Source: Bacillota bacterium (GTDB lineage Bacteria > Bacillota > Clostridia > TANB77 > CAG-465). Taken from it: a stretch of DNA of 64,000 bases. The DNA lies in the NCBI GenBank assembly GCA_023460235.1, contig JAEWRE010000021.1, positions 1-64,000 on the forward strand, read 5' to 3'. How positions within the stretch are numbered: position 1 is the first letter of the stretch; each line of letters begins with the position of its first letter. A program made the position numbers and the translations under genes. Positions 1 to 8,595 of this stretch are shown here, piece after piece. The notes under the pieces were generated by a model, which was not told where the DNA came from, did no database searches, and saw only the letters and a program-made list of their open reading frames with translations.

Positions 1-29
1 AAATATGGGGTTGCCAATTTTTTGTATAT

Positions 30-105
30 TCCCTCTTAGCTCAGTCGGTAGAGCATGCGGCTGTTAACCGCAGGGTCGTTGGTTCGAGTCCAACAGAGGG
101 AGCCA
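30..105 (+). tRNA. tRNA-Asn (anticodon GTT)
   Basis: A full cloverleaf can be folded. The acceptor stem pairs tccctct with agaggga, the anticodon stem is tgcgg/ccgca around the loop ctgttaa with GTT at 63-65, and the T arm contains ggttcgagtcc. The discriminator base is G and CCA is encoded at 103-105. GTT reads Asn codons AAC and AAU. Its promoter, or any tRNA partners upstream, lie outside the window. Confidence 0.97.
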
Positions 106-108
106 ATG

Positions 109-138
109 AAGATCTTCATTTATTTGAAGGTCTTTTTT
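109..138 (+). terminator. Terminator after tRNA-Asn
   Basis: A 10-bp stem, aagatcttca with tgaaggtctt (one G-U pair), closes a six-base loop and runs into a T-rich tract. It starts four bases after the tRNA CCA end. Confidence 0.75.
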
Positions 139-174
139 GTTGTCTTTTTTAATTTAATTTATTAAATAATGTCA

Positions 175-203
175 AAATATGCACTTGTACGTGCATATTT
201 TTT
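175..203 (+). terminator. Second hairpin with T tract before cwlJ
   Basis: A perfect 10-bp stem (aaatatgcac/gtgcatattt) with a six-base loop is followed by T residues. It probably blocks leftover read-through from the tRNA into the spore genes. No gene lies between it and the first terminator. Confidence 0.6.
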
Positions 204-250
204 GTGATAATCAATAATATATAATATATTTTATTAATTAGGAGGTATTT

Positions 251-691
251 ATGGCATTTGATAATAGGGAATTATTAGCTCGAATAATCAAATGTGAAGC
301 AGAAGGTGAAGGGGAAAATGGAATGAGAGCAGTTGCTACAGTGGTTATGAACAGAGTAAATGCTCCATATGGTGAGTATCAACGTGTTGGTCAAGGTGAT
401 CTAAGAAATATTATTTTTCAACAAAACCAATTTACTTGTGCCGCTGCAAACAAAAATGGAGTTCCTACACCAAGAAATATTTATACAACTCCTCCTGAAG
501 ATATACATTATGAAATTGCAGATTGGGCACTTGGTGGTGGAAAATTTTTTGGAATTTCAGATTGTTTATGGTATTTAAATCCACCAGGTTCTTGTGCAGC
601 ATATTTTCCAGCAAATCAATCTGGAAAATATTTTACCACAATAAATCAACATTGTTTCTATTCACCTACACCTAAATATCAAACAACATAA
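251..691 (+). CDS. CwlJ/SleB-family spore cortex hydrolase
   Basis: The 146-residue product is a Hydrolase_2 (SleB/CwlJ) domain with almost nothing else. It opens with RELLARIIKCEAEGEG, where the Glu of CEAEGE is the expected catalytic acid, followed by MRAVATVVMNRV and a middle segment ending in NQFTC. Proteins of this family cut cortex peptidoglycan during spore germination. There is no signal peptide and no peptidoglycan-binding domain, which fits CwlJ (made in the mother cell, held in the coat) better than SleB (exported, two-domain). The following gerQ-like gene supports CwlJ. The start is set by AGGAGG eight bases upstream. I did not find a convincing sporulation promoter in the 47 bases between the upstream hairpin and the ribosome site. 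Confidence 0.88.
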   Translation: MAFDNRELLARIIKCEAEGEGENGMRAVATVVMNRVNAPYGEYQRVGQGDLRNIIFQQNQFTCAAANKNGVPTPRNIYTTPPEDIHYEIADWALGGGKFFGISDCLWYLNPPGSCAAYFPANQSGKYFTTINQHCFYSPTPKYQTT

Positions 692-711
692 TATGAAAGG
701 GAGGTTATTAA

Positions 712-1002
712 ATGGAAGGTCAGAATGCAAATGGAAATTTTGTGCCTGAGCAAGTTACTAGTCCACTATATACAGCAGGCTATTTAAACACACAAATTGG
801 TAAATTATTAAAGGTAGAATTTTTGATGGGCAATAGTTTTACTGATAGAACAGGTGTGTTAGTTAAAGTTGGAGTAAGCTACATTATTTTAAAACCTATT
901 GATATTAATGGTTTTGTCATGTGTGATATATATTCTATAAAATTTGTCACAATAATTGAAAGACCTACTCTACCAATATTTGGTGGAATGAATAATATGT
1001 AA
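712..1002 (+). CDS. gerQ: GerQ-like spore coat protein
   Basis: This 96-residue protein resembles the spore coat protein GerQ (YwdL). It has a short flexible N-terminus (NANGNFVPEQ) and then one compact beta-rich domain that begins YLNTQIGKLLKVEF and includes TGVLVKVGVSYIILKP. In Bacillus, GerQ is needed to hold CwlJ in the coat and is cross-linked late in sporulation. It lies 20 bases after the cwlJ-like gene behind its own AAAGGGAGG site, so the two are surely co-transcribed. The assignment rests on domain pattern plus neighbour. The short length and low Lys/Gln content differ from B. subtilis GerQ. Confidence 0.75.
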   Translation: MEGQNANGNFVPEQVTSPLYTAGYLNTQIGKLLKVEFLMGNSFTDRTGVLVKVGVSYIILKPIDINGFVMCDIYSIKFVTIIERPTLPIFGGMNNM

Positions 1003-1029
1003 TAATATATATTTAAAAATAATATTGAA

Positions 1030-1066
1030 AAATGAGTTCAAACGTTTAATTTGAACTCATTTTTTT
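1030..1066. terminator. Terminator between convergent gerQ and gerAB
   Basis: The stem aatgagttcaaa/tttgaactcatt with a seven-base loop is followed by T7 on the plus strand and preceded by A5 (T on the minus strand). It can serve both convergent operons, whose stop codons lie on either side. Confidence 0.85.
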
Positions 1067-1088
1067 AAACACCTAATATAGTTGCTAA

Positions 1089-2177
1089 TTAAACCATTTT
1101 TCGTAATTTACCCACTATTAAAGCAATTATTGGCAGTACAAATTGAAATCCAATATTTATATAAAGTAAGAATTTTTGAGAAAATTCATACAATTCAAAA
1201 ATACTTGTAACTAAATAAGATGAAAAGATAAAAGCACCAAATATTATTGGGGTGGTAGTAGTCTTACTATATTTTATATTTGTAACTTTTTTGATTAACC
1301 TAGTTAAAATGTATACAAGTAATGCCACTATTGTAAAATCAGTAACGAACCAAAATGATAAGAATATTGATTCAAATCTTTCAATAAAATTAAATATTTT
1401 TATATTTTTTAAAAACATAAAAAATGGTAAGTTAAATTGCCCAGTTAGTTTATATCCAAATATACCAACTGTTGCAAGAGTGACAAACAAGCTAAATAAC
1501 ACTACTCTAGAAGTTAAGTATTTAGTATATTTTTTGAAATCCTGTTTATTAGATATGTCTTCACCAAGATAAAACATATAGGTTATATATGATACAATTC
1601 CGAACAATAAAGGTGTAGATTTTAATGAATCCAATGCATCAAATACAGTAAGTGGATAAATATTATGTATATCAACATATAGTAGCAAAATTAAGCTTAA
1701 CAGTCCAATTATTATTGAAAATAATAATGAAAAAACTTCAATTGCTCTTGCAAAATATTCTAATTTGTTTCTAACGATTATAAATGTTACAACAAGTAGT
1801 GTCGAAGAAAAGAAGTATAGTGGTGTGAATATTAAAATAGAAGAAGCAAATCTATCTGCAAAATATCTTATATATACACCTAAAAGTATGAATATCCATA
1901 TTGCTTGAAAAAATAAAATTGTTTTTCCTAAAACTTTTCCAAAAATTTTTATATATACATCTTGTAATGATTTTTCTCCACTCTTATTAATTAATGTATT
2001 TAATACATAAATTAATATTAAAAAAGGTATTATTATAAATAGAGGTGTTAAAATAGAACCATCTTTTGCCACTGTAGATATATTCTTTGGTATTACCCTT
2101 ATTAATGGGGATGATATTGCTATTAAAAGAATTATTATTAATTGTTTTATACTTATTTTACTTTGTTCATCAGACAT
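1089..2177 (-). CDS. Spore germination receptor B subunit (GerAB family)
   Basis: The 362-residue integral membrane protein has about ten hydrophobic segments and belongs to the GerAB/endospore germination permease family, related to APC amino-acid transporters. In germinant receptors the B subunit binds the nutrient germinant. It opens with ISIKQLIIILLIAISSPLIRVIPKN, typical of the first helix with its helix-breaking centre. It is the last gene of a four-gene minus-strand operon and starts 14 bases after the small two-helix gene, behind AAGGAGGGT. The usual order in this family is A-B-C, whereas here B comes last. The ligand cannot be inferred. Confidence 0.9.
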   Translation of the reverse strand: MSDEQSKISIKQLIIILLIAISSPLIRVIPKNISTVAKDGSILTPLFIIIPFLILIYVLNTLINKSGEKSLQDVYIKIFGKVLGKTILFFQAIWIFILLGVYIRYFADRFASSILIFTPLYFFSSTLLVVTFIIVRNKLEYFARAIEVFSLLFSIIIGLLSLILLLYVDIHNIYPLTVFDALDSLKSTPLLFGIVSYITYMFYLGEDISNKQDFKKYTKYLTSRVVLFSLFVTLATVGIFGYKLTGQFNLPFFMFLKNIKIFNFIERFESIFLSFWFVTDFTIVALLVYILTRLIKKVTNIKYSKTTTTPIIFGAFIFSSYLVTSIFELYEFSQKFLLYINIGFQFVLPIIALIVGKLRKMV

Positions 2178-2191
2178 AAAATATACCCTCC

Positions 2192-2398
2192 TTATAGTTG
2201 TTTATGAAAAAGTTTAAAGAAATTATAAATAAAACTATCTCTTAACTCATCAGAGAAGTAATAGAATGCTAAACAGTAAACTAGTATTGTAAGTATTATA
2301 AATACGATAGTATCTTTTTTTTCTTTTGCTTTAATTAATGGTATTAAATCTGTTAAAGAAAATATAAAATAAGATATATAAAAAATTATATTAAGCAT
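2192..2398 (-). CDS. Small two-helix protein in the germinant-receptor operon (D-protein-like)
   Basis: This 68-residue protein has two predicted membrane segments, about residues 3-22 and 30-48, joined by a short charged turn (IKAKEKKDT), with a basic C-terminal tail. It lies between gerAC and gerAB, two bases from the gerAC stop, with an AGGAG site overlapping the end of gerAC. Several Bacillus gerA-type operons carry a D gene for a protein of about 70 residues with two membrane segments that modulates receptor function. Size, topology and position match that class. I have no sequence-level proof of homology, so the function is inference. Confidence 0.7.
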   Translation of the reverse strand: MLNIIFYISYFIFSLTDLIPLIKAKEKKDTIVFIILTILVYCLAFYYFSDELRDSFIYNFFKLFHKQL

Positions 2399-2400
2399 AA

Positions 2401-3810
2401 TTATTTCTCCTCTTGATCAACGGCATTAAAATCATATGTTCTACGAATAACTGATTGAACTTCAACATTTATATTAGCATTTTCTATTTCATCTATCAAA
2501 TTATCTTCAATTTTTGCATAGATATAAGGATGTTGTGATTTTAGCAATTCTCTTATTTTTAAAAAATCTGATTTATATTTTTTTACTTGGTTGAATACAT
2601 CTTCTATTCTAGCTTTAATTTGTTCATTCTGTTTTGCCTCTAATTTTTTTAAAAATTCATCAGTAAATTTATATTTTTCTGCATATACTTCTTCTACATT
2701 ACATCTGAAAGTTGTTTTTACGTTTATATCTTTTATATGATTTTGATCATTAAATGTAAAAGATATTTTAGTATTTGATGATGTTATACCGTTTACTATT
2801 TTATCAGTATCATTATCATTAAAGTAAATATCTATATTAAAGCCTTTTGATTTATTCATAATAATATTACTTGTAAGTGATTGCTCTTCATCTAAGTATC
2901 CAACTAGTTTCTTGTCTTTAATTATTCCATAACCAGAAAAATCAAAATATATATCATCAGTAACAGCAAGTGCTGTTTGTTTATTAATTATAGAACTACT
3001 TTTGGCGGGATCTTCTTTTTGTTCATCTTTTATTTTTTTATTATTTATTATTGATATAGATGGTATTAGGCCATCGCCATCACAGCCAAATAACATTTTT
3101 TGTATGTCTAACAAAGTTGTAGTATATCCAACACTTTTTGAATCTGTATTCTTTTCCATACTCGTTAATTTTTCATCCACTTCATATGTACTTTGAGTAA
3201 CTTTATATAAAAAATCATAGGCACTACTATTTTTAGTTATATATATAACAGCTGTTGATCTTACTTCATAATCTCTTGCGTTAAAATCAAGGCCGAGATT
3301 AATTCCAGTTTTTGCAAAATTTTCACCTAATAAGAAAAACAAAACATGTGATCCAGTAAGATTTTTATCTGTATACGTTTGGAATGATCTTACTGCATCA
3401 GAAAAAGTTGCTGCTTTTGCACTGAACAATTTATCATTATTTCCTTTTTCTATCTCAGATTCTGAGGATGATTCACTTGGTTTGCTAGACTCATTTTCAC
3501 TAGAATTTGAAGTCTTATTAGAACCACTAGATCCACCAGACCCACTTGAACCACCCGAACTATCAGAACTACCCGAACTATTAGAAGATTTACTGCTGCT
3601 ATTAGAAGATTGTGTTGAAGAATTACTAATATCAGATCTTACATTTGTATGTTGTACTTTATATATTCCTTCATTAATAATATCTAAACCTACTACTTTT
3701 ACTAATGCTAAATCAGTTATTTCTCTTCTTGTTGGCATAACACTGTTATTCCAAAATACAAGAAAACCAATAAATAACACTAACATGAATTTTCTGATTT
3801 TTTTATTCAT
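2401..3810 (-). CDS. Spore germination receptor C subunit (GerAC family), no lipobox Cys
   Basis: The 469-residue protein has the GerAC N-terminal motif (TRREITDLALVKVVGLD, residues 27-43) and the C-terminal GerAC beta/alpha domain with a long helix ending near NINVEVQSVIRRTYD. C subunits are normally lipoproteins whose Cys comes just before the (W/D)RRE motif. Here the N-terminus is a plain membrane helix (residues 8-20) followed by NNSVMPTRRE with no Cys, so it is probably held by an uncleaved anchor. A second oddity is an insert at about residues 59-125 made almost wholly of Ser, Gly, Asn and Glu. The start is fixed by AGGTGAT four bases upstream. It follows gerAA by 12 bases. Confidence 0.88.
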   Translation of the reverse strand: MNKKIRKFMLVLFIGFLVFWNNSVMPTRREITDLALVKVVGLDIINEGIYKVQHTNVRSDISNSSTQSSNSSSKSSNSSGSSDSSGGSSGSGGSSGSNKTSNSSENESSKPSESSSESEIEKGNNDKLFSAKAATFSDAVRSFQTYTDKNLTGSHVLFFLLGENFAKTGINLGLDFNARDYEVRSTAVIYITKNSSAYDFLYKVTQSTYEVDEKLTSMEKNTDSKSVGYTTTLLDIQKMLFGCDGDGLIPSISIINNKKIKDEQKEDPAKSSSIINKQTALAVTDDIYFDFSGYGIIKDKKLVGYLDEEQSLTSNIIMNKSKGFNIDIYFNDNDTDKIVNGITSSNTKISFTFNDQNHIKDINVKTTFRCNVEEVYAEKYKFTDEFLKKLEAKQNEQIKARIEDVFNQVKKYKSDFLKIRELLKSQHPYIYAKIEDNLIDEIENANINVEVQSVIRRTYDFNAVDQEEK

Positions 3811-3822
3811 ATTATCACCTAC

Positions 3823-5334
3823 TTATTTATCTTTGTTTCGCATATCGAGGAGTGGAGCTCTCATGATAGTATCTTTCATTAAGTTTTTGCCATCACTTGA
3901 AGAAAATGGTACTAAATATGGTACACCAAAAGATTCTATAGAACATAGATAATATATTAACATAAATAACCCTATTGAAAGTCCATATAAACCAGCTATA
4001 CTTGATAAAAATACTAATAAAAATCTACATAATCTTAATGAGTTTGCAAAATCCTGATTTGGCATTAAAAAGCCTGTAATACCTGTAATGGCAATTATAA
4101 CAACAACTGCTGGAGAAACAAATTTTGCATTGACTGCTGCTTCACCGATTATAAGACCTCCTACAATTGATATAGTTTGACCAATTGTTTTAGGTAATCT
4201 TGAACTGGCTTCAATCAACATTTCAAAAGCAAGTAGCATAAATATTACTTCAACTAAGGTTGGAAAAGGTTCACCTTCTTTACTATGTATTATTGAAAGT
4301 GCTAAATCTGTTGGAATCATTTCTTGATGAAATATAGAAATTGAAATATAGAATCCTGGTAATATAAGTGTAAGTATTGTAGCAAAAAATCTAATAACTC
4401 TTAGCATTGTACTAACAGCATAATTTTCTGAATAATCCTCTGGTGCTTGAAGAAACATGCTAATTACTGCTGGAAGTATATATACAATAGGTAAGCCATC
4501 AATAAATACAGCTATTTTACCATCACAAATATTTGAGACCACTTTATCTGTTTTTTCTGTATAAATTAATTGTGGAAAAATTGAATATTTATTATCAATT
4601 ATTTGTTCTTCAAAATCTGCACCAGCAACTATATTATTTGTTTTCATATTTTTAATTTTTTCAACTACTTTATTTAATAAATTTTTATCAACAATATCAT
4701 TTAAATACATAACAGTAATATCAGTTTTCGAAATTTCACCAACTTCTAACTTTACTGCCTTTAAATTTGGATTTTTAATTCTGCTTCTAACTAATGCAAT
4801 ATTTATTTTTATATCTTCAATAAAAGCTTCTTTAGATCCTTTTATAATGTTTTCATTAGTCGGTTCACTTACTTTTCTTTTCTCTATTTTTTTTACTTCA
4901 AATGCAATAGCCTCATTTTTTATATTCGATGCTACTACACCTAAACTACCAGTTAAGAGGCTATTAATAAAATCATTTAAATTATTAACAATCTTTGAAC
5001 TTCTATGTGGAATAAGTCCTTCTTCCATATTTTTTAGTATATCTATATTACTATAGTTAGTATTTTCATTTGTCTTAGATTTTACCATATCAATTATTGG
5101 CTTTAAAACTGAAGTATCTACTGTTGTTGCGTCTGATAAAGTTTCAAAATATATAAAATATAAATGTACATGCTTATAATCTAATTCTTTTACTATGAAA
5201 TCAGAGTTTTCACCTAATATTTCTTTGATTTTATTAATATCTATATCTTGTTTTTTCAAATTTTCTTCTGTAATTTTATTATTATCATTATTAGAACTTT
5301 TATCTTTTTTAAAAAACATCCAATCTTTTAACAT
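3823..5334 (-). CDS. Spore germination receptor A subunit (GerAA family)
   Basis: The 503-residue protein has the GerA family layout. A soluble N-terminal region of about 280 residues includes the family signature around SLLTGSLGVVASNIKNEA. A membrane part follows from about DGLPIVYILPAVISMF, with a conserved loop (EMIPTDLALSI, then EGEPFPTLVEVIFMLLAFEMLIEAS). Recent work on the family places A subunits as oligomeric ion channels opened by germinant binding. I chose the Met at 5334 because AAGAGGGA lies five bases before it. The in-frame Met 18 bases upstream (5352) has only A/T-rich sequence before it. This is the first gene of the operon. I found no convincing SigG promoter upstream. Confidence 0.9.
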   Translation of the reverse strand: MLKDWMFFKKDKSSNNDNNKITEENLKKQDIDINKIKEILGENSDFIVKELDYKHVHLYFIYFETLSDATTVDTSVLKPIIDMVKSKTNENTNYSNIDILKNMEEGLIPHRSSKIVNNLNDFINSLLTGSLGVVASNIKNEAIAFEVKKIEKRKVSEPTNENIIKGSKEAFIEDIKINIALVRSRIKNPNLKAVKLEVGEISKTDITVMYLNDIVDKNLLNKVVEKIKNMKTNNIVAGADFEEQIIDNKYSIFPQLIYTEKTDKVVSNICDGKIAVFIDGLPIVYILPAVISMFLQAPEDYSENYAVSTMLRVIRFFATILTLILPGFYISISIFHQEMIPTDLALSIIHSKEGEPFPTLVEVIFMLLAFEMLIEASSRLPKTIGQTISIVGGLIIGEAAVNAKFVSPAVVVIIAITGITGFLMPNQDFANSLRLCRFLLVFLSSIAGLYGLSIGLFMLIYYLCSIESFGVPYLVPFSSSDGKNLMKDTIMRAPLLDMRNKDK

Positions 5335-5440
5335 AAATTCCCTCTTATTCATTTTTTTATACTTTTTCTATGATATATATTATTTGTAAAAAAAATATAC
5401 ATATTCTAAAAAGAGATTATTATTTTTTTGAAATTTTTTA

Positions 5441-5469
5441 TTGAATTAATAAGAAAAAATTGATATAAT
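5441..5469 (+). promoter_or_regulatory. Vegetative promoter of the riboswitch/ATPase transcript
   Basis: TTGAAT, a 17-base spacer and TATAAT. The predicted transcript start, near 5476, falls just before the 5' strand of the riboswitch P1 stem at 5478. Confidence 0.8.
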
Positions 5470-5477
5470 TAGAATAG

Positions 5478-5567
5478 TTTAAAAGGGAGTAGCTTTTAAT
5501 TACTGATCAACATCACGATAATATTTTATCTGGTCAGTAAACTTGTATAGGTAGCAAGACTTTTAAA
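5478..5567 (+). ncRNA. Mn2+ riboswitch (yybP-ykoY class)
   Basis: The element begins with agggagtagc just inside a P1 stem (tttaaaag 5478-5485 with cttttaaa 5560-5567) and ends with gtagcaagac. These are the two conserved joined segments of the Lactococcus yybP-ykoY riboswitch that bind Mn2+. A middle stem, actgatc with ggtcagt, also fits. This class is known upstream of P-type ATPases, TerC-like and YebN/MntP-type exporters, and turns expression on when Mn2+ is high. I see no clear intrinsic terminator between 5567 and the start codon, so control may act on translation initiation through the GAAAGGAG site. Confidence 0.88.
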
Positions 5568-5608
5568 ATAATATTATAAATATATTTTATTTTGAAAGGA
5601 GAATTATT

Positions 5609-8317
5609 TTGGAAAATAAATGGTTTAAAAAAAGTATTTTAGAAGTAGTACAAACGTTTTCATCGAATATTCAGAAAGGGTTAAGTACGGAAGCAGTTAT
5701 TGAAAAGCAAAAAGAATTTGGCTTAAATGAACTTACTGAAAAGAAAAAGAAATCAATATTGATAAAATTTTTAGGACAATTTAAGGACTTTATGATTATT
5801 GTTCTTATAATTGCAGCTTTAATTTCTGGTGTAGTAGGTGTAATTGAAGGAGAAGGAATTACAGATACTATTATAATTTTATTTGTTGTTATTGTTAATG
5901 CCGTAATTGGAGTGATTCAAGAGGCTAAAGCAGAACAATCACTAGAAGCGCTGAAAAAATTAAGTAATCATTCTTCTAAAGTCATAAGAGACGGTAGACT
6001 TAAGATAATTGAATCAAAAGAGTTAGTGGTAGGCGATATAGTATTGCTTGAAACTGGCGATTATATACCAGCGGACCTTAGAATAATCGAGGCAATAAAT
6101 TTAAAATGTCAAGAATCTGCACTTACAGGAGAATCAGTGCCAGTAGATAAGATTTCAGATGTAATATTAAATGAAGATACAGGAATTGGAGACATGAGGA
6201 ATATGGCTTTTTCTTCAAGTCTTGTTACTTATGGTAGAGGAAAAGCAATTGTTGTTGAAACTGGTATGAATACAGAAGTTGGAAAAATTGCTAATATAAT
6301 AAATAATATAGAAGAAAATGATACACCATTACAAGTGAAGCTTAATAAATTAGGTAAAACACTTGGAATAGCAGCCCTTGTTATATGTATAATAATATTT
6401 ATAATTGGTATGGTTTATGGAAAAGAACCAATACATATGTTTATGACGGCTGTAAGTCTAGCAGTTGCTGCAATTCCAGAAGGTTTAGCTGCAGTTTCCA
6501 CTATTGTACTAGCTATTGGAGTACAAAGAATGGTAAAGAGAAATGCTATAGTAAAGAAACTACCTGCTGTTGAAACTTTAGGAAGTGCAACAGTAATATG
6601 TTCTGACAAAACTGGTACTTTGACAGAAAATAAAATGACTGTTAAAAAAATATATTGGAATGGAACTACAAATAACATAGATGATATAGATGATTTAGAT
6701 ATTGACAATGAATTAAAATTAATTGTTTATGATAGCATGCTATGCAATGATACTAAGATATCAGGTGATAATACTCTTACAGGTGATCCAACTGAGACGG
6801 CTCTTATTGATATGGGATTTTCACTTGGGTTTGAATCAAGTTTATATGAAATTATGCCAAGAGTCGCAGAGATTCCTTTTGATTCAGATAGAAAGTTAAT
6901 GACTACTGTTCACAAGATTCATGAAAAATATGTAGTATATACAAAGGGTGGCGTAGACGAGTTACTATCTAGATGTGATAGTTACATTGTAAAAGAAGAA
7001 ATTAAAGAAGATCTAAAATTATTTAGTCAAGATATAATAAAACAAAATGAAATTATGGCAAAAGAAGCCTTAAGAGTTCTTGCTATGGGATATAAGGAAA
7101 TAGATCATATGCCAGATAAGGAAGAATTAAAAAGCATAGAATCAAATCTTATATTTGTTGGTATGGTTGGAATGATTGATCCTCCTAGAAAAGAAGCAAA
7201 AGAAGCTGTAAGAAAATGTAAAGAGGCAGGCATTAAAACTGTAATGATAACAGGAGATCATAAAATAACAGCAATAGCTATAGCAAAAGAACTGGAAATA
7301 TTAAAAGATGAATCAGAAGCCATATCAGGAAGTGATTTGCAAATTATGACTGATGAAGAGCTAAGAGCAAAAGTAATGAACTATTCTGTATATGCAAGAG
7401 TCTCTCCAGAACATAAGGTAAGAATCGTATCTGCTCTTCAAGCAAATGGAAATGTTGTTGCAATGACAGGTGATGGTGTTAATGATTCACCAGCTCTTAA
7501 AAAGTCTGATATTGGCTGCGCTATGGGAATTGTTGGAACAGATGTTGCAAAAGAATCTGCTGATGTAATTCTTACTGATGATAATTTTGCTACAATAGTA
7601 TCAGCAGTTGAAGAAGGAAGAAGAATATATACAAATATTTTAAAAGCAATTCAATTTTTAATTTCAAGTAATGTTGGTGAGATTGTTTTACTTTTTGCTG
7701 CAATAATTCTTACTCCTGTACTTTCAAGCATATTTATGATTGGTGATGTTAATTCTCTTGAACCGCTACTTCCAATCCATATATTATGGATAAACTTAGT
7801 TACAGATTCATTACCAGCTCTTGCACTTGCAGTTGATCCTGCTTCCAAAAATATAATGAAGAAGAAACCTCAAAAGAGTGGAAATAGTATTTTTACAAAA
7901 GGTATGACTTTTAGAGTTGTTTATCAAGGAATAATGATTGGAATTATTACTTTAATTGCTTTTATTATAGGATTATCTACTCCAAATGTTGATGGAGAAA
8001 TGAAAATAAAAATAGGTCAAACAATGGCATTTATTGTTCTTGCAATGTCTGAACTTGTACATGTATTTAATGTAAGAGATAATAAAAAATCATTGTTTAA
8101 GACTAATCCTTTTAACAATATTCATTTAATAATGGCTATTTTAGCATCTGCTGCATTAATGCTATTTATAATATTTATACCAAAATTTAGAGAAATATTT
8201 GATATTGTACTTATTACTGGTAATAACTTAATATGGGTAATAGTTCTATCATTATTACCAATTATTGTAGTAGAGTTAGCAAAATTATTAAAATTAAACA
8301 CTTCTAAAGAAGAATAA
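5609..8317 (+). CDS. P-type cation ATPase (Ca2+/Mn2+ type, P2A)
   Basis: The 902-residue pump has an actuator-domain TGES (residues 173-176), a phosphorylation site CSDKTGTLT with Asp333, and the hinge TGDGVND (620-626). Helix M4 has AAIPEGL and helix M6 has NLVTDSLPALAL. These last two are the calcium-site motifs of SERCA/PMCA-like pumps, which can also carry Mn2+. The cation N-terminal domain (WFKKSILEVVQTF...LNEL) is present and the length is usual. The gene starts with TTG eight bases after GAAAGGAG. It sits behind a Mn2+-sensing riboswitch, so the likely role is Mn2+ (perhaps also Ca2+) export from the cytosol. Confidence 0.93.
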   Translation: MENKWFKKSILEVVQTFSSNIQKGLSTEAVIEKQKEFGLNELTEKKKKSILIKFLGQFKDFMIIVLIIAALISGVVGVIEGEGITDTIIILFVVIVNAVIGVIQEAKAEQSLEALKKLSNHSSKVIRDGRLKIIESKELVVGDIVLLETGDYIPADLRIIEAINLKCQESALTGESVPVDKISDVILNEDTGIGDMRNMAFSSSLVTYGRGKAIVVETGMNTEVGKIANIINNIEENDTPLQVKLNKLGKTLGIAALVICIIIFIIGMVYGKEPIHMFMTAVSLAVAAIPEGLAAVSTIVLAIGVQRMVKRNAIVKKLPAVETLGSATVICSDKTGTLTENKMTVKKIYWNGTTNNIDDIDDLDIDNELKLIVYDSMLCNDTKISGDNTLTGDPTETALIDMGFSLGFESSLYEIMPRVAEIPFDSDRKLMTTVHKIHEKYVVYTKGGVDELLSRCDSYIVKEEIKEDLKLFSQDIIKQNEIMAKEALRVLAMGYKEIDHMPDKEELKSIESNLIFVGMVGMIDPPRKEAKEAVRKCKEAGIKTVMITGDHKITAIAIAKELEILKDESEAISGSDLQIMTDEELRAKVMNYSVYARVSPEHKVRIVSALQANGNVVAMTGDGVNDSPALKKSDIGCAMGIVGTDVAKESADVILTDDNFATIVSAVEEGRRIYTNILKAIQFLISSNVGEIVLLFAAIILTPVLSSIFMIGDVNSLEPLLPIHILWINLVTDSLPALALAVDPASKNIMKKKPQKSGNSIFTKGMTFRVVYQGIMIGIITLIAFIIGLSTPNVDGEMKIKIGQTMAFIVLAMSELVHVFNVRDNKKSLFKTNPFNNIHLIMAILASAALMLFIIFIPKFREIFDIVLITGNNLIWVIVLSLLPIIVVELAKLLKLNTSKEE

Positions 8318-8327
8318 ATTTAAACAC

Positions 8328-8358
8328 AAAAGGCTGTTTTAAAACGGCCTTTTATTTA
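8328..8358 (+). terminator. Terminator after the P-type ATPase
   Basis: A 13-bp stem (aaaaggctgtttt/aaaacggcctttt, one G-U pair) with a T-rich 3' side starts 11 bases after the stop codon. Confidence 0.85.
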
Positions 8359-8430
8359 TTTGTTAAAATAATAATATATATGAGTCATAAATATTATTAA
8401 TGCAATATAATATATTAATAGGTGATGTAT

Positions 8431-8595
8431 ATGGGATGTAATTCTAATTCGAATTCAAATATTAATTCAAATAATTATTTATATAATGAGCAAGCATATT
8501 GGGCATTAGAATTAGAAAGGATAAGTAACAATATAGTTATATTTAATGAATACTATACAGTAGGAAGGAGAATAAATGGAGAAGTTAATTTCTAG
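8431..8595 (+). CDS. Possible small protein, 54 residues, upstream of the VanW gene
   Basis: An ATG five bases after AGGTGA opens a frame of 54 codons. Its N-terminus is an Asn/Ser run (MGCNSNSNSNINSNN) and the rest is a mixed, partly helical segment (EQAYWALELERISNNIVIF). It overlaps the start of the VanW gene by 20 bases in another frame, suggesting translational coupling. I recognise no family. The good ribosome site argues that it is translated; the low-complexity start argues for caution. Confidence 0.4.
   Translation: MGCNSNSNSNINSNNYLYNEQAYWALELERISNNIVIFNEYYTVGRRINGEVNF

Noticed and set aside
3540..3640. Short tandem repeat or CRISPR-like pattern
   Set aside because: It is low-complexity coding sequence for the Ser/Gly linker of gerAC, with no fixed repeat and spacer. 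No CRISPR array was seen anywhere.
3482..3952. Open plus-strand frame of 156 codons antisense to gerAC/gerAA
   Set aside because: Its Leu/Glu/Pro-rich text is the complement of the Ser/Gly linker in gerAC; it has no ribosome site and the minus-strand genes explain the region.
5353..5440. SigG promoter for the germinant-receptor operon
   Set aside because: GAATA-like and CA-TA-like elements occur on the minus strand but never at the proper spacing; the A/T-rich sequence makes chance matches likely.
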